NCBI RefSeq assembly: GCF_005239225.2
Contig: NC_133291.1
Coordinates: 372,001-436,000, forward strand
Length of the DNA: 64,000 nucleotides
Direction: 5' to 3'
Origin: Populus alba
Taxonomy: Eukaryota > Streptophyta > Magnoliopsida > Malpighiales > Salicaceae
Of this stretch, positions 24,101 through 36,537 are shown piece after piece. Position numbers and translations under genes: made by a program. Positions within the stretch are counted from its first letter, which is position 1, and each line of letters starts with the position of its first letter. Under the pieces are notes generated by a model. That model searched no databases, was not told the origin of the DNA, and worked only from the letters and a program-made list of their open reading frames with translations.

Positions 24101-25265
24101 AGTTCCTTTTTTATATATTTTACCATTTAATCTAAGTTTATTTTGTGTTAATATTTTTAATTTGGTCTTTAATTTTTGTTATTGGAGTTATTTTTCTCTT
24201 CAATTTAACTCTCCAAACAAAAATTTGTGTCCTTTTTTCTTTTAATCTATTTTTCCATCCTTTGCCCCTTGTATAAGTGTTGTTTCTTTTTTATTTAGTC
24301 TTTCAATTTTAATTTTTCATATGTTTTTTTTATACGATCCTTATTCTTTGAGTTTTTTTTTCTTACTCTTTTATAAAGGTTTCATTAAATTTTTTTATTT
24401 TACTTTTCAATCCAAGTTTACCTTGTATTTTTTTTATTCAATTTTTTCCTTGATTTTTTTATTTTTTTTCCTTGTTTTTAGATATATTTTTTTCAATTTA
24501 ACCATCTAATAAAAAAAATCTAGTTGCCCTCTAGTTTATTTTTTATTTCAATTTTCACCCTTAATATTTTAATTACTATTTTTTTTATTTTAGATCTTTT
24601 TGTGTAAGTAATTGTGTATCTATTATGTTCTTTAGTGTTTATGACTCGTCCAAGTTTTTTTTTTATCTAATTTTGTACTTTCGTTGTTTTTTTTCAAGGT
24701 GTTGTGATCTTTTTGAAAAACAGTGTCTATATAATATTATTGTCTTTTCTTTTATCATCTAATTAAAATAAAAATAACTTATTAATATTAATTAGTGTTG
24801 TGACTCTGATTGTTAATTGCTTTTATTTCTTTAAAATGCATTTATATCACTTGAACATTATTTCTTGCAAAAAAAATAAAATTATGGATCCGCTTGTAAA
24901 TAGCTTTCTCTATTATTTGATTGATAACTTTTATATTACAAGATAAAAAAGAGTTTTGGACTTGAATTTATTTAATCATACTATCATGTTAACCCATAGT
25001 TGCTAGATCAATATGGATCTATTTTTTATATTCAAACAACATTGTTTTATTTTTTTATTTTTTTAATTCCTCACTTTTAATTGACTGTATTAGATTTGTC
25101 TTAGTCAACTAGATCAAAAATAAAACCAAATAAAACAAATCAAGTTGGACTAAAATCAATATCAAAGTTTATCATGAGCTTTTCAAATCAATTCACCGAA
25201 CTAGTCAAATTGAACAACTATACTCCCACTTATCAATATAGCGTGGCACAACTCTTGGAATGATA
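21105..25265. other. Long intergenic region, low complexity in its second half
   Basis: The start holds the 3' end of the WLM gene. A pure A tract of 24-26 bases lies near 22709-22734. From about 23400 to 24700 the plus strand is extremely T-rich, with recurring phrases like TTTAATTTGGTCTTT and CAATTTAGTCTTT at irregular spacing. This looks like a decayed repeat family, possibly the inside of an old retrotransposon, but no coding domain was seen. No gene is recognised. Confidence 0.45.
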
Positions 25266-25273
25266 TAATTTTT
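25266..25273. repeat. Left target-site duplication of hAT-like element
   Basis: TAATTTTT, matching TAATTTTC at 26555-26562 in 7 of 8 positions. Confidence 0.6.
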
Positions 25274-26554
25274 TAGGGGTGATCAATTTTAATTTAATTT
25301 GGTTTTTACTTATAGAAAATAACAATACTAGTTTTTTTTTGAAAAAAACAGAAACTAAGTTAAACCGACCAGTTTCGGTCTGGTCCGGTTCTTGATTTCA
25401 AAAAACTAAGAAAACCTATACGCTTATATTTCTTCTCAAACTTGCCAGTAAGATGCCTTTACGCAAATGTTGTTTTCTCGGCATTGTGCAAATAACTATA
25501 AGCAAAAAATTAACACCATTGATTCAATTAAAAAATAAAAATAAAATCAGCATCCCAAATCCAAAACTCTGCTATAAATCAAAACTCTAAATTTCTTGCA
25601 AAATAAACATGGTTTTTCCTATATTTTCAAATACCCAAATACAAAAAATCCAAACCTTATTTTTTAAAATCAAAACCCCAAATCTTCTTATACAAATAAA
25701 TCTTACTTTCTCTACATTTAAAAGAGTACCCAAAAGCTAAAAAATAAAATCCATGTTTTTTTATACAAAAAATATCAAAACCCAAACCCAAACAACACTA
25801 AAAATCAATAAAAAACACAAAACCCGGATAAAAAAAAAACTTTTAAAACATTAAAAATCATAAGAACTCACGATAGATTTAACCAAAACAGATGTATACA
25901 CATGTGCCACAATCACCACCAACAACAATCTGCTACATAACTAATTCAACATAACTTTCTTCTCGAATCTACAATTTGTTTTAGACCCAACATCTTGCCT
26001 GCAACCATAAATAATAATAAAAAAAAAACTAGAAGAAACTCAGCAAAGTCATTAATCATTATGGTCTTGCTGTAGAAGGGGTTGAAAAAAATGACAACAA
26101 GAGAATGTTGACAAAATGCACATGTTGAAACGCATTATGGAGTACCATGTGATCTTGCGTAGATGAAGAAGAAAGGCCAACTGGATAGTGGACAGGTTCT
26201 GAAAAATGTTGATGTGTTTTTAAAAGGCTTGACTGGTTTCAAATTTCAATTAATTGACTGGTTGTTTTGGATCTTTATGTTTCTAAGTCCAGGGAGAGGG
26301 GGAGGTGAGAGGGGGTGGGTGCTAGTAGCTAGGGTACTGGGCAGTGGGCAAGTAGTTTTTCTATTTATAGTATCTTTTTTTTTAACCGGTTCAATTTGGT
26401 GTGGGTTAATTGGTTTCTGTTTTACAAAATCAAAACCAAACTGAACCCTTTTTTTAAATATTTTAATAGATTTAATCGATTTTGTTTTTTAATTAATTTT
26501 ATTTTATTTTATTTTCTTGCTTTAATCAGTTTATCAATTTTTTTTTAACCCCTA
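25274..26554. mobile_element. Non-autonomous hAT-like transposon, 1281 bp
   Basis: The left end TAGGGGTG and right end AACCCCTA are inverted copies in 7 of 8 positions, as expected for hAT-type termini. 8-bp flanking duplications (TAATTTTT / TAATTTTC) match the hAT signature. Subterminal regions also mirror each other: AATTTGGTTTTT and AACAGAAACTAAGTTAAACCG on the left against the reverse complement of GGTTAATTGGTTTCTGTTTT and AACCAAACTGAACC on the right. The interior has no transposase (no RING of BED or hATC residues seen), so it would depend on another copy. A 93-codon frame at 26163-26444 has no family resemblance. Confidence 0.7.
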
Positions 26555-26967
26555 TAATTTTCTTTGTAACAAGAGAAAATACATTATAAATCACGCATAA
26601 TTAAAAGTAGATTTTGTGTTCTTTTTCATTAAAAATATATTTTAATAATGGGTACAAAACCCATAGACAAGTCTTAAAATTTCCACGAGATACCCAATGT
26701 CTTCACCCGCAGACAATTAAAACCCTATCCCTCACGCGCATTTACCGTACTCACGCCCTTACTCTGACCTTTCCTCGCTGGACCCCACTTATCCCTCACA
26801 GGCCCTAGTCCCCCACTCTCCTCCAAAGCGCGTGACATATTCCTCCCTTTAAAGTACCGATTCCTTCCCTCCCTGACATAGCCCTCCTCCTTCTCTGACC
26901 AAAGGATCCCCCCTCTCCCTCTCTCAAAATTCCCCAACTCATCCAATTCGACTCAACTCACCGAGTC

Positions 26968-28038
26968 ATGAAACCGATTCAACCACCACCACTACAATCT
27001 CCCTCCTCCACTAATCGTCACACCAACAACAGCAGACAGCGTCGCCGTCCTGACTTAACCCTCCCTCTCCCACAACGCGACCCTGCCTTCGCGGTCCCCC
27101 TCCCTCTCCCGCCCAATTCCGTCGGCTCAAACCCCTCTTCATCCTCCGTCTCCTCAGCTCGAGCTCAACTCAGCTTCTCCGAGCTTGACCGAATCAACCG
27201 AATCGGAAGCGGCAGCGGCGGAACCGTCTACAAAGTCGTCCACCGTCCAACCGGCCGCCTCTACGCTCTCAAAGTCATCTACGGCAACCACGAAGACTCC
27301 GTTCGCAACCAGATCTGCCGTGAGATCGAGATCCTCCGCGACGTCAACCACCCTAACGTCGTTAAATGCCACGACATGTTCGATCACAACGGTGAGATCC
27401 AGGTCCTTCTAGAATTCATGGACAACGGTTCCTTAGAAGGGACCCACATAAACCACGAGGCATATCTATCTGACGTGGCTCGGCAGATATTGAACGGCAT
27501 CGCCTACTTGCATAAAAGGAAAATTGTGCACAGAGATATTAAGCCAAGTAATCTGTTAATGAACTCTAAAAAAAATGTTAAGATAGCTGATTTTGGGGTT
27601 AGCAGAATATTAGCACAGACGATGGATCCTTGCAATAGCTCAGTAGGAACAATTGCTTACATGAGCCCAGAAAGGATAAACACTGATCTGAATCAAGGAT
27701 TGTATGATGGGTATGCAGGGGATATATGGAGTTTAGGGGTTAGCATTTTGGAGTTCTATTTAGGGAGGTTTCCATTTGGCGTAGGAAGACAAGGGGATTG
27801 GGCAAGTTTAATGTGTGCAATTTGTATGTCACAACCACCGGAGGCGCCGGCGAGTGCATCAAGGGAGTTTAGGAATTTTATTGCTTGTTGCCTGCAGAGG
27901 GAGCCGTCGAGGAGGTGGACTGCCAATCAGTTGTTGCAGCATCCGTTTATTGTGAGAAGAGGTGGAGGTGGAGAGGGGGGTGGTGGGAATGGTACTCATA
28001 GCTTGATGTTGCCGCCGCCTCCTAGGCCAATTGCTTAG
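26968..28038 (+). CDS. MKK4/5: MAP kinase kinase, group C (MKK4/MKK5 type)
   Basis: Intronless dual-specificity kinase of 356 residues that phosphorylates MAP kinases in stress, immunity and developmental signalling. A MAPK docking (D) site, basic RRR then LTLPLP, lies at 25-35. The kinase domain has a glycine loop GSGSGGTV (80-87), catalytic K102, E119, HRDIKPSN (188-195), DFG (208-210) and MSPERI. The plant-specific activation motif S/T-x5-S/T is T218 to S224, in place of the animal S/T-x3-S/T. Lack of introns and the D-site are typical of group C; MKK4 and MKK5 cannot be separated without a tree. A Gly-rich and Pro-rich tail closes the protein. The N-terminal coding half is markedly GC-rich compared with flanking DNA. 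The ATG follows CT-rich leader sequence. Confidence 0.95.
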   Translation: MKPIQPPPLQSPSSTNRHTNNSRQRRRPDLTLPLPQRDPAFAVPLPLPPNSVGSNPSSSSVSSARAQLSFSELDRINRIGSGSGGTVYKVVHRPTGRLYALKVIYGNHEDSVRNQICREIEILRDVNHPNVVKCHDMFDHNGEIQVLLEFMDNGSLEGTHINHEAYLSDVARQILNGIAYLHKRKIVHRDIKPSNLLMNSKKNVKIADFGVSRILAQTMDPCNSSVGTIAYMSPERINTDLNQGLYDGYAGDIWSLGVSILEFYLGRFPFGVGRQGDWASLMCAICMSQPPEAPASASREFRNFIACCLQREPSRRWTANQLLQHPFIVRRGGGGEGGGGNGTHSLMLPPPPRPIA

Positions 28039-28407
28039 TAGGTAGTTGTTGTAGTTTTTTTATTGATTTTTTCATGTTACTATTGTGGGTTATTTTTGTT
28101 GTTGTTGTTGTTTATGATATTAATGTGAAAAATTTCCCCCTTTTTTCTCTTTATGGGTTTTTTTGTGAGTTTTGATATGGTGGGCTTGGATTTTTTATTT
28201 TAGGTGGAAATGAGAAAATGTCACAGAACCTTTTAGTTTTGATTGAATTAGATTAAGATGCCTATGATTATGATAAAGATAATTTTACCTATTTTTGGTT
28301 TCTTTTGTTATTGCTTTTACTTTGTTTTAGTTTTTGGCAAGTTTTGATATGATCATGTGGATTTTGATGTTTAGGAGGAGAACGAGAACATGGGGGTTTG
28401 TGTTTTT

Positions 28408-28487
28408 GAGTTTTAATCAAATCAGATTAGTAATTCGATGGTTTTTTGAGTTTTAATCAAATCAGATTAGTAATTCAATGGTTTTTT
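28408..28487. repeat. 40-bp direct tandem duplication
   Basis: Two adjacent 40-bp units, each starting GAGTTTTAATCAAATCAGAT, differ at a single G/A position (TTCGATGG against TTCAATGG). The duplication lies in the probable 3' flank of the MKK gene. Confidence 0.85.
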
Positions 28488-29497
28488 GAGTGAGTGATTG
28501 ATTGCTCTTGTTGTTTTTCAGGGTTTTGAAGATATAGTTAAGAAAGAAGGTTTGATTTTTGTTAGTGACAAGTGTTTTTATTTTTTGCCATTTCTGTTTT
28601 ACAGTTTCAGGTGGGTGTAAAGATTCAGAATGAATCGTGCAAACTTGTATGGGTACATGACATTAGGTTTTGTTTCTGCTTTGTAGTATTAATGCGTTAG
28701 TCTCTCTCTATTTATCCAATACTATCATCTTTATAGATATCACTGTGCAATGCAAATATCATTTCCCCTTTGTATCTGAATGTTAGTGTTTGTGCTGCTG
28801 GTATGGTTGGTTAAGAACCACAGGGTCCACAAGCTGGAAAGCCAGAATACGATGTGTATTCACTGTATTGTTCTTGACAGCAATGTGTCTTGGTGAACTG
28901 TAATATCATGAAAAAGCAAAGCATAACATGTTTGGTATGGCCATGCTAGGGTACCATGCGTTTCTTCCTTTTCAATTTCCCTTGTCAGTATCAATCTTGT
29001 GATTTTACCCGTTTCCCTTTCTGCTAACATTACTGTTGAAAATATTGTTCAGGTATCAAAATTTATATAATCAGTCATTTTATGATGCATTTGATTTTTG
29101 GTTATCTTGTTAGATTAGGGATGTTTGAAAACCTACGTTCAACTCTCATCATTTCCATGATTTTGCAAAAAGTTGGGAGGGGATGTTTTATAATTATTGG
29201 ACAGTGTTTAATTAGTAAACCAATCTAATTGATTCATGATAGAGCTTTCTGTAAATGCTCTAAAAGACACCTTTTGCTTCTCCCCTTACCCAAATGGTCC
29301 AGTCCAGTCCTTCATATTTGTTGTGTTTGAAAGTTTTGCTGTCTTTGGAGATGACAGGACAGCTTTGCCGTGTTAGCTAATCTATACAACTAATATGCTT
29401 AAAATAGTTCTGTGTTTATTTTTGGATGTGGGGCAAGTTGTTTGCAAATGCTATGATGAGTTGTTATTGCCCTTGTGGGGGGAAATTGATTGGATAT

Positions 29498-29498
<1 letters not shown>

Positions 29499-29530
<32 letters not shown>
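29499..29530. repeat. (CA)n microsatellite
   Basis: About 15-16 uninterrupted CA units, intergenic. Confidence 0.9.
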
Positions 29531-29531
<1 letters not shown>

Positions 29532-31719
29532 CTGTTCTGCTAGTTAGTTAATGTTGCTACATATCATAACTCGTTAAATTCACTTAGTAAGATTTTACTC
29601 ATGACTCTCATGGCAGGCAGCTGCCCAAACAAAACCAAAAAATGAATGCTAAAGTTTGCATTACATGGGATGGTTATTATTGTTACCTTTTTCTGCATCA
29701 TCCTTGAGGACCACTTCCTAGTTTTTATCTTTCCTGCCGAACTTGGTCCTGTAGCCAGAAAGGGTGCTGGTTACAGTCACATAGAGAGAGAGAGGGAGAG
29801 AGGGAGGGAGGGTTAACTGTTAACCATATAATCTGACTGATAGTTTCCTTTGCTGTCTTTTCCAGCTTTTACAGACCAGCACACATGGGCTTGGCTTGGC
29901 TTGGCTTGGCTAGGCGATGCTAGTTTCCATTCAAGACGTTATTAACCTTAAGAATATAATGAGCTGAGCACCGTTCTTTTTGTATGCCACTGGACTGGAC
30001 TTGAGTGAACTTGCCCATAGCAAAAGCATAAAAAAAATTCTCAGGACTTTGGGGTCACTTGTGTGAATATCCACCCACCCAACATGGTCTGCACTGTTCG
30101 TGGTTTCTGGGGTATGAATCTGTCGATCAATCTGGTGGGTACTTTTCAATGAAAAGGGCATATTGCATATATTCTCTTCGCGTTTTGGATCCTTGTTCTT
30201 GTTTGTGTAGCTGGTTCCTGGTGCATGAATGGTCTCTGTTGCTTTCTTGAGATTTCTTCTTTATCTTACAAGTGCCCAAGGCATTTAGACGACTGCTAGT
30301 AGGGGCCAGCCAGCGTGTTGAATTGGCAAAGATTTGGTATGATTTGTATTCAAAGTGGAAATGCTTTTAGCTCGTCATTCTCTTTCTATATCCAAGAACA
30401 TAATAATCACATAAAAGCAAATCCTACAGGGCTATATTCTCTGTTAGGCTAAATCTTCCCTTTGCTATCTCTCACATCATTCTATGTTTAGTGTATCAAT
30501 CCTTTTGCTTGAAAAATACGTTAGCGTGTAGAGAACTCTCTTAACACCATTTCTAATCTACTTAAAAAACCACCAAAGCCATAAAAAGCTCATGGGCGGA
30601 AGTTATGCCACAACATTTGAGAAGCCATGGAGTTTATGGACTCAATCGAAGTGCCAAGTGTATACTCAGCCAGCCACCTAGAGTGCCATGCTCATGGTCC
30701 GTTATTCTTGAACACAAGGGAGCATACCTGCACATTAGAGTGAAAGTTAGGCAGCGCTATTTTTGTAGATTGTTTTTTCGTACTCCCTTGTTGTATTGGA
30801 TTGACTTGGTGAAAGAGGGACCCTGATTATAGTAAGTTAATGACCTTACTTGGGAAGCACTGGCATGATCACCTCATCAAATCTCCTACTAATCATTTCC
30901 TTCAGCAAACTAACATCTTCAACATCCAGCAATAGCTAGCAGGCTTGGAATTGCTGCTGATGGCTCGTCTCATCTGCAGATTAAGAACCTTGATGTCTCT
31001 GCATTGACTTGCATGGTGGAAAAAGAAATTTGAGCTTGTCCACAAAGTGATATTTGGACATACCTTGAGAATCTCTACCTTCCCTCTCATTTCGTTTAAA
31101 CACTCAATTCTTTGTTCCAATATATCCACAAAACCAAGGTAAGCTAGCTAGCTTGCAGGCTTGCAGTAGTACTTGTTATTTTCCCAGCAACAAGAATCAG
31201 AGGCAAATAATTATCCATGAACATTATTTTCGGGTTCATAATACAGGAGCTAGCAAGTCAATTAGGACTTCAGGAATTGAGAGAGTAACCACGGGTGTTC
31301 CTGTAGCATTACTACTATTCTGTGGCTGCATCTATTGCAAACGGAGAATGAATGGAAAAAATAAAGGCAAAATCATCTATCTGGGGCTTGGGAGGTTGAC
31401 ATTAGTTAATATTTACAAGGAATTCCTCGGCCATATGGAATGATCGTATGATTTAATTAATAAAGTTTTAGATTGGTGAATCACGGGGTTGATTTGTTAA
31501 GTACTTATCTAAATCACCAGCTGAAAGGTTTATTTTTAATTAAAAATTAAGTTTTAGAGTCCTACTGGTTTTCTATCTATACCCCAAGCTCAAAGTCATT
31601 TCAAAAGATAAAATTTTCATTTGCAATCATAATTATATAATCTTTGAAGTAATATTTGATTTGGATTGTCAACGTTATTTACCTAGATATAAAACATCAC
31701 ACACACACACACAAATCCA

Positions 31720-31850
31720 TGCCTTGAAAGAAGGAAAGCACGCATCGATCAAGATGCCATTCATGATAGTTTGGGGGGCTGTTTTTAGTTTAATCCTTGT
31801 ATTTTTTTATTATAGTTTTGGCCAATAACCAGACACACTACTATAATTTT
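31720..31850 (+). pseudogene. Relic 1 of a cysteine-rich receptor-like kinase gene
   Basis: An ATG at 31754 opens a signal-peptide-like frame (MPFMIVWGAVFSLILVFF). It then jumps directly into TTATAGTTTTGGCCAATAACC, which in relic 2 lies more than 100 bases further into the first DUF26 domain. So this copy has an internal deletion and then decays. The leader upstream (CATGCCTTGAAAGAAGGAAA) is also shared with relic 2. Confidence 0.6.
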
Positions 31851-32565
31851 TAAATTTACCAAAATAATATTATGTTGTTATTTATATTCTCATTCCTTCG
31901 GTATAAATTTTACCTCATGAATGAAAATACTCCTTCGTTAGTAATTTGTAGTTCGTTGATAATAAAATTATTGATGGGTTTGCTAACATAAAAAACAGGC
32001 AAATTTTTTTTACCCACTTCAGTCCATTAATATTTCTATTGGTGAGCTAGTATTTTTACTTTTTTAAATCTATTAAACAGATATAGAAAATAATTAAAAT
32101 AAATAACAATGTGCTTATTCTAGTCTGTAATCCTCATTTCATTCTAATAGTTTAATTAAATGATTAATTGAATTGTTTATGCTTTAATATTATTTATAGA
32201 TTATAGATAGCTAATGTAAATAACCCCATTTATTCAACTTGGGGAGCGCCTAAATTAAACCCACATGAGCTTTTTTGGATTTCATGCACCGTGGAAGTGA
32301 CATCAATAGTATTCAGATAGAGAAGCAGCTGACGTGTTTTCATATGGTAAGAAGATGATGGATTGGTGGTTGTATTCAGATAATCCTCTGTACCTTAACA
32401 AATACAGAAGATCATGTCAGACAGCATCACACCTTTTGACCTTCATTTTCCATCCAAGGTTGTATTAGATTGTCTTGAAGATAGTTGTGTTATATACAGT
32501 AGCAGTGTTTTTTGAAAGATAGCTGTAGCTTCTGGTGCAGGTATATATATATATAGAAGGAAAGT

Positions 32566-33260
32566 TCATGCCTTGAAAGAAGGAAATCATGCATAAAAAT
32601 GCCATCCATGATCGTTTGGGGGGCTATTTTTAGTTTAATCTTTGTACATTTATTACCAAGCAAAATGTTGTAGCAACAACAGTGGTAGATCCATTTTGTG
32701 GATCCAGAAAAACAACCAATGCTGGCACCTTATCTTTCAGTAACCTTCAAGCTGTCCTCTCATCTTTAAGATTGAATGCTAGCAATGTTGGATTTTACAA
32801 TTATAGTCTTGGCCACGAACCAGACACAGTTTATGGTCTTTATGTTTGCCGAGGAGATGTCTCCCTCAGTCTATGTCGCGAGTGCATCGCGAAAGCAAGT
32901 TGCGACTTCTTACAGCTGTGTCCTAACAGCTCCGATGCCTTTGTATGGTACGATCAACGCATGCTACGCCTCGCAACTTCCTCGTCTGTTAGAGACTCAA
33001 CCATACGGTTAAGCTTACAACAATTCTAGACTTGCAACGGCCGATGTTTTGGCGAATGGAGATTTATAGAATCTGTCGGACAGTCCAAATCCATATTTGT
33101 CCGACACTGTTATAACGGTATTGGGAACGAGATGAGGTATGGTATAGTGCAGTGCACCAGAGATCTCAGCCTCGATAATTGTACTAAGTGTTTGAATCGA
33201 TTGCTTAATCATTGTCATGTTGCCAAGAGAAGTATTTAGGATTTCAGATATTGTATCCAA
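32566..33260 (+). pseudogene. Relic 2 of a cysteine-rich receptor-like kinase / secretory protein (DUF26, Gnk2)
   Basis: The signal peptide starts at 32599 (MPSMIVWGAIFSLIFVHLLP) and hits a TAG at 32671. The first DUF26 domain resumes in another frame (about 32682-33029) with VCRGDVSLSLCRECIAKA, the C-x8-C-x2-C motif, and AFVWYDQRML, a phrase typical of CRKs. After a stop, a second DUF26 piece follows (about 33040-33237) with CTRDLSLDNCTKCL, again C-x8-C-x2-C. No transmembrane or kinase region follows. The frameshift, two stops and truncation mark a dead gene. Intact family members are plasma-membrane kinases or secreted antifungal-type lectins. Confidence 0.8.
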
Positions 33261-34105
33261 GTTGCTAATTGGATGGATATTGTTCAGAAAATCTTTTAGT
33301 TGTGAGCTTAAAATGGTACTTTTTCTTGATATTTTTCCTAGTTTTTTTCTTTTTGAAACCGCTTAATTCGTAATTTAATGGTATGGTTCTTGGTACAGAT
33401 GAGAACTAGAGATCCATTGATCCAGGCGGCGTTGGTTCGGAGCAAATTATTGCTGTTTTGTGCCCAGAACCCTTGCGGCTGCTCAATTCTAATACCAATT
33501 GTGCGCAAAGCTGGAAAGTTCCTGGGCTTTGACTGATCCTGTTAGAAATTGCTAAGGTATTTGTTTTCCATTCTTACTCTTTGATGATGACATCCCACGT
33601 TTCTGCACAGAATTTGGGAATCCTGCTAGCTGATCTCAAGTTTATTTTATTTGTTTTTTTCAAATTATTTGTCTTAGTTGGGGCAGAGAGCAATATAGAT
33701 GGTGGAACAGTGTGTAAAGCTTTCTGCCTTCTCTCCCATGAGAGAAATTTAGTGGTTTTGATCCTCTGATAGAGTTCCCCCAAGATTCACTTCTGGCTAA
33801 TCATTAAGCAGGTAACTTCTACAGTTTTTTGGATAAAGGTAACTGGGCTGGTGAAGCTTTGCCAGTTTTAAGAGATAAAATCAGAATTTTGCCTTGCCTT
33901 ATCAAAACTCTTTTAAGATAACTATCACCTCAACAACCATGGTTGATACCAGTTAATCTTGCTCTCGAACACCCTTTATAATAATAAAATAAGATTTCTA
34001 ATTGGATGTTAACAGATTTACCCATGCTTAAACTCTGACTTAATTGCCTTTATACCATACTGGACAGCCATAGCTTTCTCGTTCTCTGAAATTTTGGTGT
34101 GCGAA
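33261..34105. other. Spacer between CRK relic and GAUT gene
   Basis: No domain recognised. The stretch may include decayed downstream parts of the CRK gene and the promoter of the glycosyltransferase. Confidence 0.4.
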
Positions 34106-36055
34106 ATGGCCAGGAGCAGAAGAAGAGTGGCATTGAGTTTCCTTTTTTCCTTCAAGGGTTTAGCCTCTACCATTGCAGTTGTGGGCTGCTTCTTCTTCAC
34201 TTGCTCCTTCCTCCTCAACGTTCATATTGGTTCTTCCAGTCCCACTGACCATGAAGTAAGTTTTCTTTCTCCCTGTTTGTACATTTGTTAGCTATATCAG
34301 AAAAGAAACTATATAAATTTTGCAGAAACAATTTGTCTCGAAAGATGAAGCCATAATTCTATGAGGAAAGCGTAGACATGCATGAAATATCTTCCTTTCC
34401 TTTTGAAGTAGGACTGTTAATGAGCGATCACTAACATATTTATGTTTTCGTTAGGTTTTAGGTTTGAAACAATATGAACGTAATGACGGGAGACATCCAC
34501 TTTCTCTCACATCAAACGCTCTCAAGGCTCAGTTGAAGGAAACTGTGCGGTCAGTGGTTGAATACCAAGGCTTGGTGCTTATGCATGGTTCCATAGCTCG
34601 GAAACTAAAACTTGAGAACTCTAAGCTTGTTAGGAATTTTGCTGAGATTTCGATAAACTTCACAGATCTCATAAAAAAGGCTTCTCACTGTGATGTTTCA
34701 GATTCCAATACAGCATTGGTGCACCGATTTCTAAAGGAGGCGAAAGAGGAAGTTAAATTCGCTAAGCAATTGATCTCTAAATCAAAAGGGTCTTTTGATA
34801 GTCAACTCAAGATTCAAAAACTGAAAGACAAAATTTTTGGTTTGGAGGAACAGATGACAAAAATGAAAACTAAAGGTGAGTTCGCGAAATCAATTGCTGC
34901 AAAAGCAATCCCAAGAAACTTGCATTGCCTTGCATTGCGGTTAATGCAAGAGAGGATTGAGAATCCTATTCGTTACATCAACAAACAGACGAAGTCACGG
35001 CAGCCACGGCAGCCACTTCAAGAGTTTGAAGATCCAAATCTTTACCATTATGCTATATTTTCAGATAATGTTCTTGCAGCTTCAGTGGTGGTGAATTCAG
35101 TGGTGCAAAACGCAAAGGAGCCATGGAAACATGTTTTACATATTGTGACAGAGAGGACAACTCTTGCAGCAATGAAAGTGATGTTCAAGTTGAAAGACCA
35201 CAATGGGACGCACATTGAAGTGAAAGCAGTTGAAGATTACAAATTCCTGAACTCATCTTATGTGCCAGTGCTTCGACAACAAGAATCTGCAGAGTTGCTG
35301 GGATATTATTATGGGCATGGACTCGAAAACTCGACAACCGACTCTAGCAACTTAAAGTTCAGGAACCCCAAGTATTTATCTATCCTGAACCATTTGAGGT
35401 TTTATTTGCCAGAAATGTATCCAAAATTGCACAAGATTTTATTTTTAGATGATGATGTAGTGGTTCAAAAGGACTTGACAGGGTTGTGGGAGTTTGACAT
35501 GGATGGGAAGGTGAATGGAGCGGTCGAGACATGTTTTGGGTCATTCCATCGATATGATAAATACTTGAAGTTTGATCATCCTTTGATTAAGGAGACGTTC
35601 GATCCCAAGGCATGTGCATGGGCTTATGGAATGAACATTTTTGATTTAGATGCCTGGAGAAGAGACAACTGCACTGAAAAGTATCATTATTGGCAAGAGT
35701 TGGTAAATACTTTACTTATTCTTTTGTGTTCTGATCTTATTTGTGTGGTTACTGACTATTGATCTTGATATTGTTGCAGAATGGGAATCGAACGTTGTGG
35801 AGGTTGGGGACACTGCCACCAGGTTTAATCACATTTTATTCCACAACAAAGCCACTAGACAAGTCATGGCATGTTCTAGGGCTAGGCTATAACCCAGGAC
35901 TTAGCGAGGAGAAGATTCAAAATGCTGCAGTTATTCACTACAATGGAGATTCAAAACCTTGGCTTGCCACCGCCATTCCTAGGTACCAGCCGCTTTGGAC
36001 AAAGTATGTCGACTATGATCTGGAGTTTTTCCGAGCCTGCAACTTTGCTCCCTAA
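34106..36055 (+). CDS. Galacturonosyltransferase-like protein (GAUT8/GAUT9 type, GT8 family)
   Basis: Predicted Golgi type II membrane enzyme of 557 residues that would transfer sugar from a UDP-sugar in pectin (homogalacturonan) synthesis. Exons: 34106-34255, 34455-35702, 35780-36055, all phase 0. After a basic N-terminus (MARSRRR), a hydrophobic anchor spans about 15-38. A stem with a coiled-coil-like part (LKIQKLKDKIFGLEEQMTK) follows. The GT8 domain contains HYAIFSDNVLAASVVVNS, the metal- and nucleotide-binding region KILFLDDDVVVQKDL, ACAWAYGMNIFDLDAWR, LPPGLITF, LGLGYNP and VIHYNGDSKPW. The stem and length resemble GAUT8 (QUASIMODO1) and GAUT9 rather than GAUT1 or GAUT10/11. The first true ATG is used; the frame is open a few codons upstream. 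Confidence 0.9.
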
Positions 36056-36537
36056 TCAAATCTCCATATCTTAAGCCTCGATTGGTGTAAACAAGTAATT
36101 GTTTGTTATTTCTACTTTATTTTGAAAGTACAAGAATATTAAGCATGTTGGAACTAAATTATTGGTTAGATTGTTGGATGTACCTAAGTTTTCATTCGTC
36201 TTGTTTCTCATCCTCTATATTCATAATATATTAGCTTCCTCATTGTTCGTTAACAAGAAGAGAAAAGAAAACTATGCATTCTAAGCATACTAGAGATTCA
36301 TTTATGAAGGTTTGGAATGATTTGGTTGTGGTGTAGCCCTAGAAACACAAGAAAAAGTTACCGGTAGGGCAGGGAGGGTCTGGCTGGCTTGAGGGCATGG
36401 GCAAGCAGAAAATGAATAAGTGAATCAAGCAGAAAGTAAAGAGATATGTCATTTTGATTCCACCAACTAAGAAAAAAATTCGTACTTTGGACTGTTACAA
36501 TTAGAAAGCAATAAAGACTAGGCAAAATTTTATAACT
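36056..36537. other. Convergent 3' flanks of the GAUT and DUF1635 genes
   Basis: The two genes end facing each other with 482 bases between stop codons, which should hold both 3' untranslated regions. No other feature is seen. Confidence 0.5.

Larger units (their letters stand above)
28039..31719. other. Intergenic region after the MKK gene
   Basis: Begins with the MKK 3' end. It includes a 40-bp tandem duplication (28408-28487), a (CA)n tract (about 29499-29530), a GGCTTGGCTT pentamer run near 29889-29913 and a GA-rich patch near 29785-29811. Several open frames of 60-95 codons exist on both strands but none shows a known domain. Confidence 0.5.

Noticed and set aside
24321..24509. Phe-rich open frame
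   Set aside because: It is a by-product of the T-rich block, with no real sequence complexity.
29889..29913. GGCTT pentamer run considered as a telomere-like or regulatory array
   Set aside because: Only about five units, and not a plant telomere sequence; simple slippage is enough.
30902..31129. Minus-strand frame beginning MDILEQRIECLNEMRGKVEI
   Set aside because: The first 22 residues look like a short amphipathic helix, but what follows looks like intron or spacer and no partner exons were found. I did not list it as a gene.
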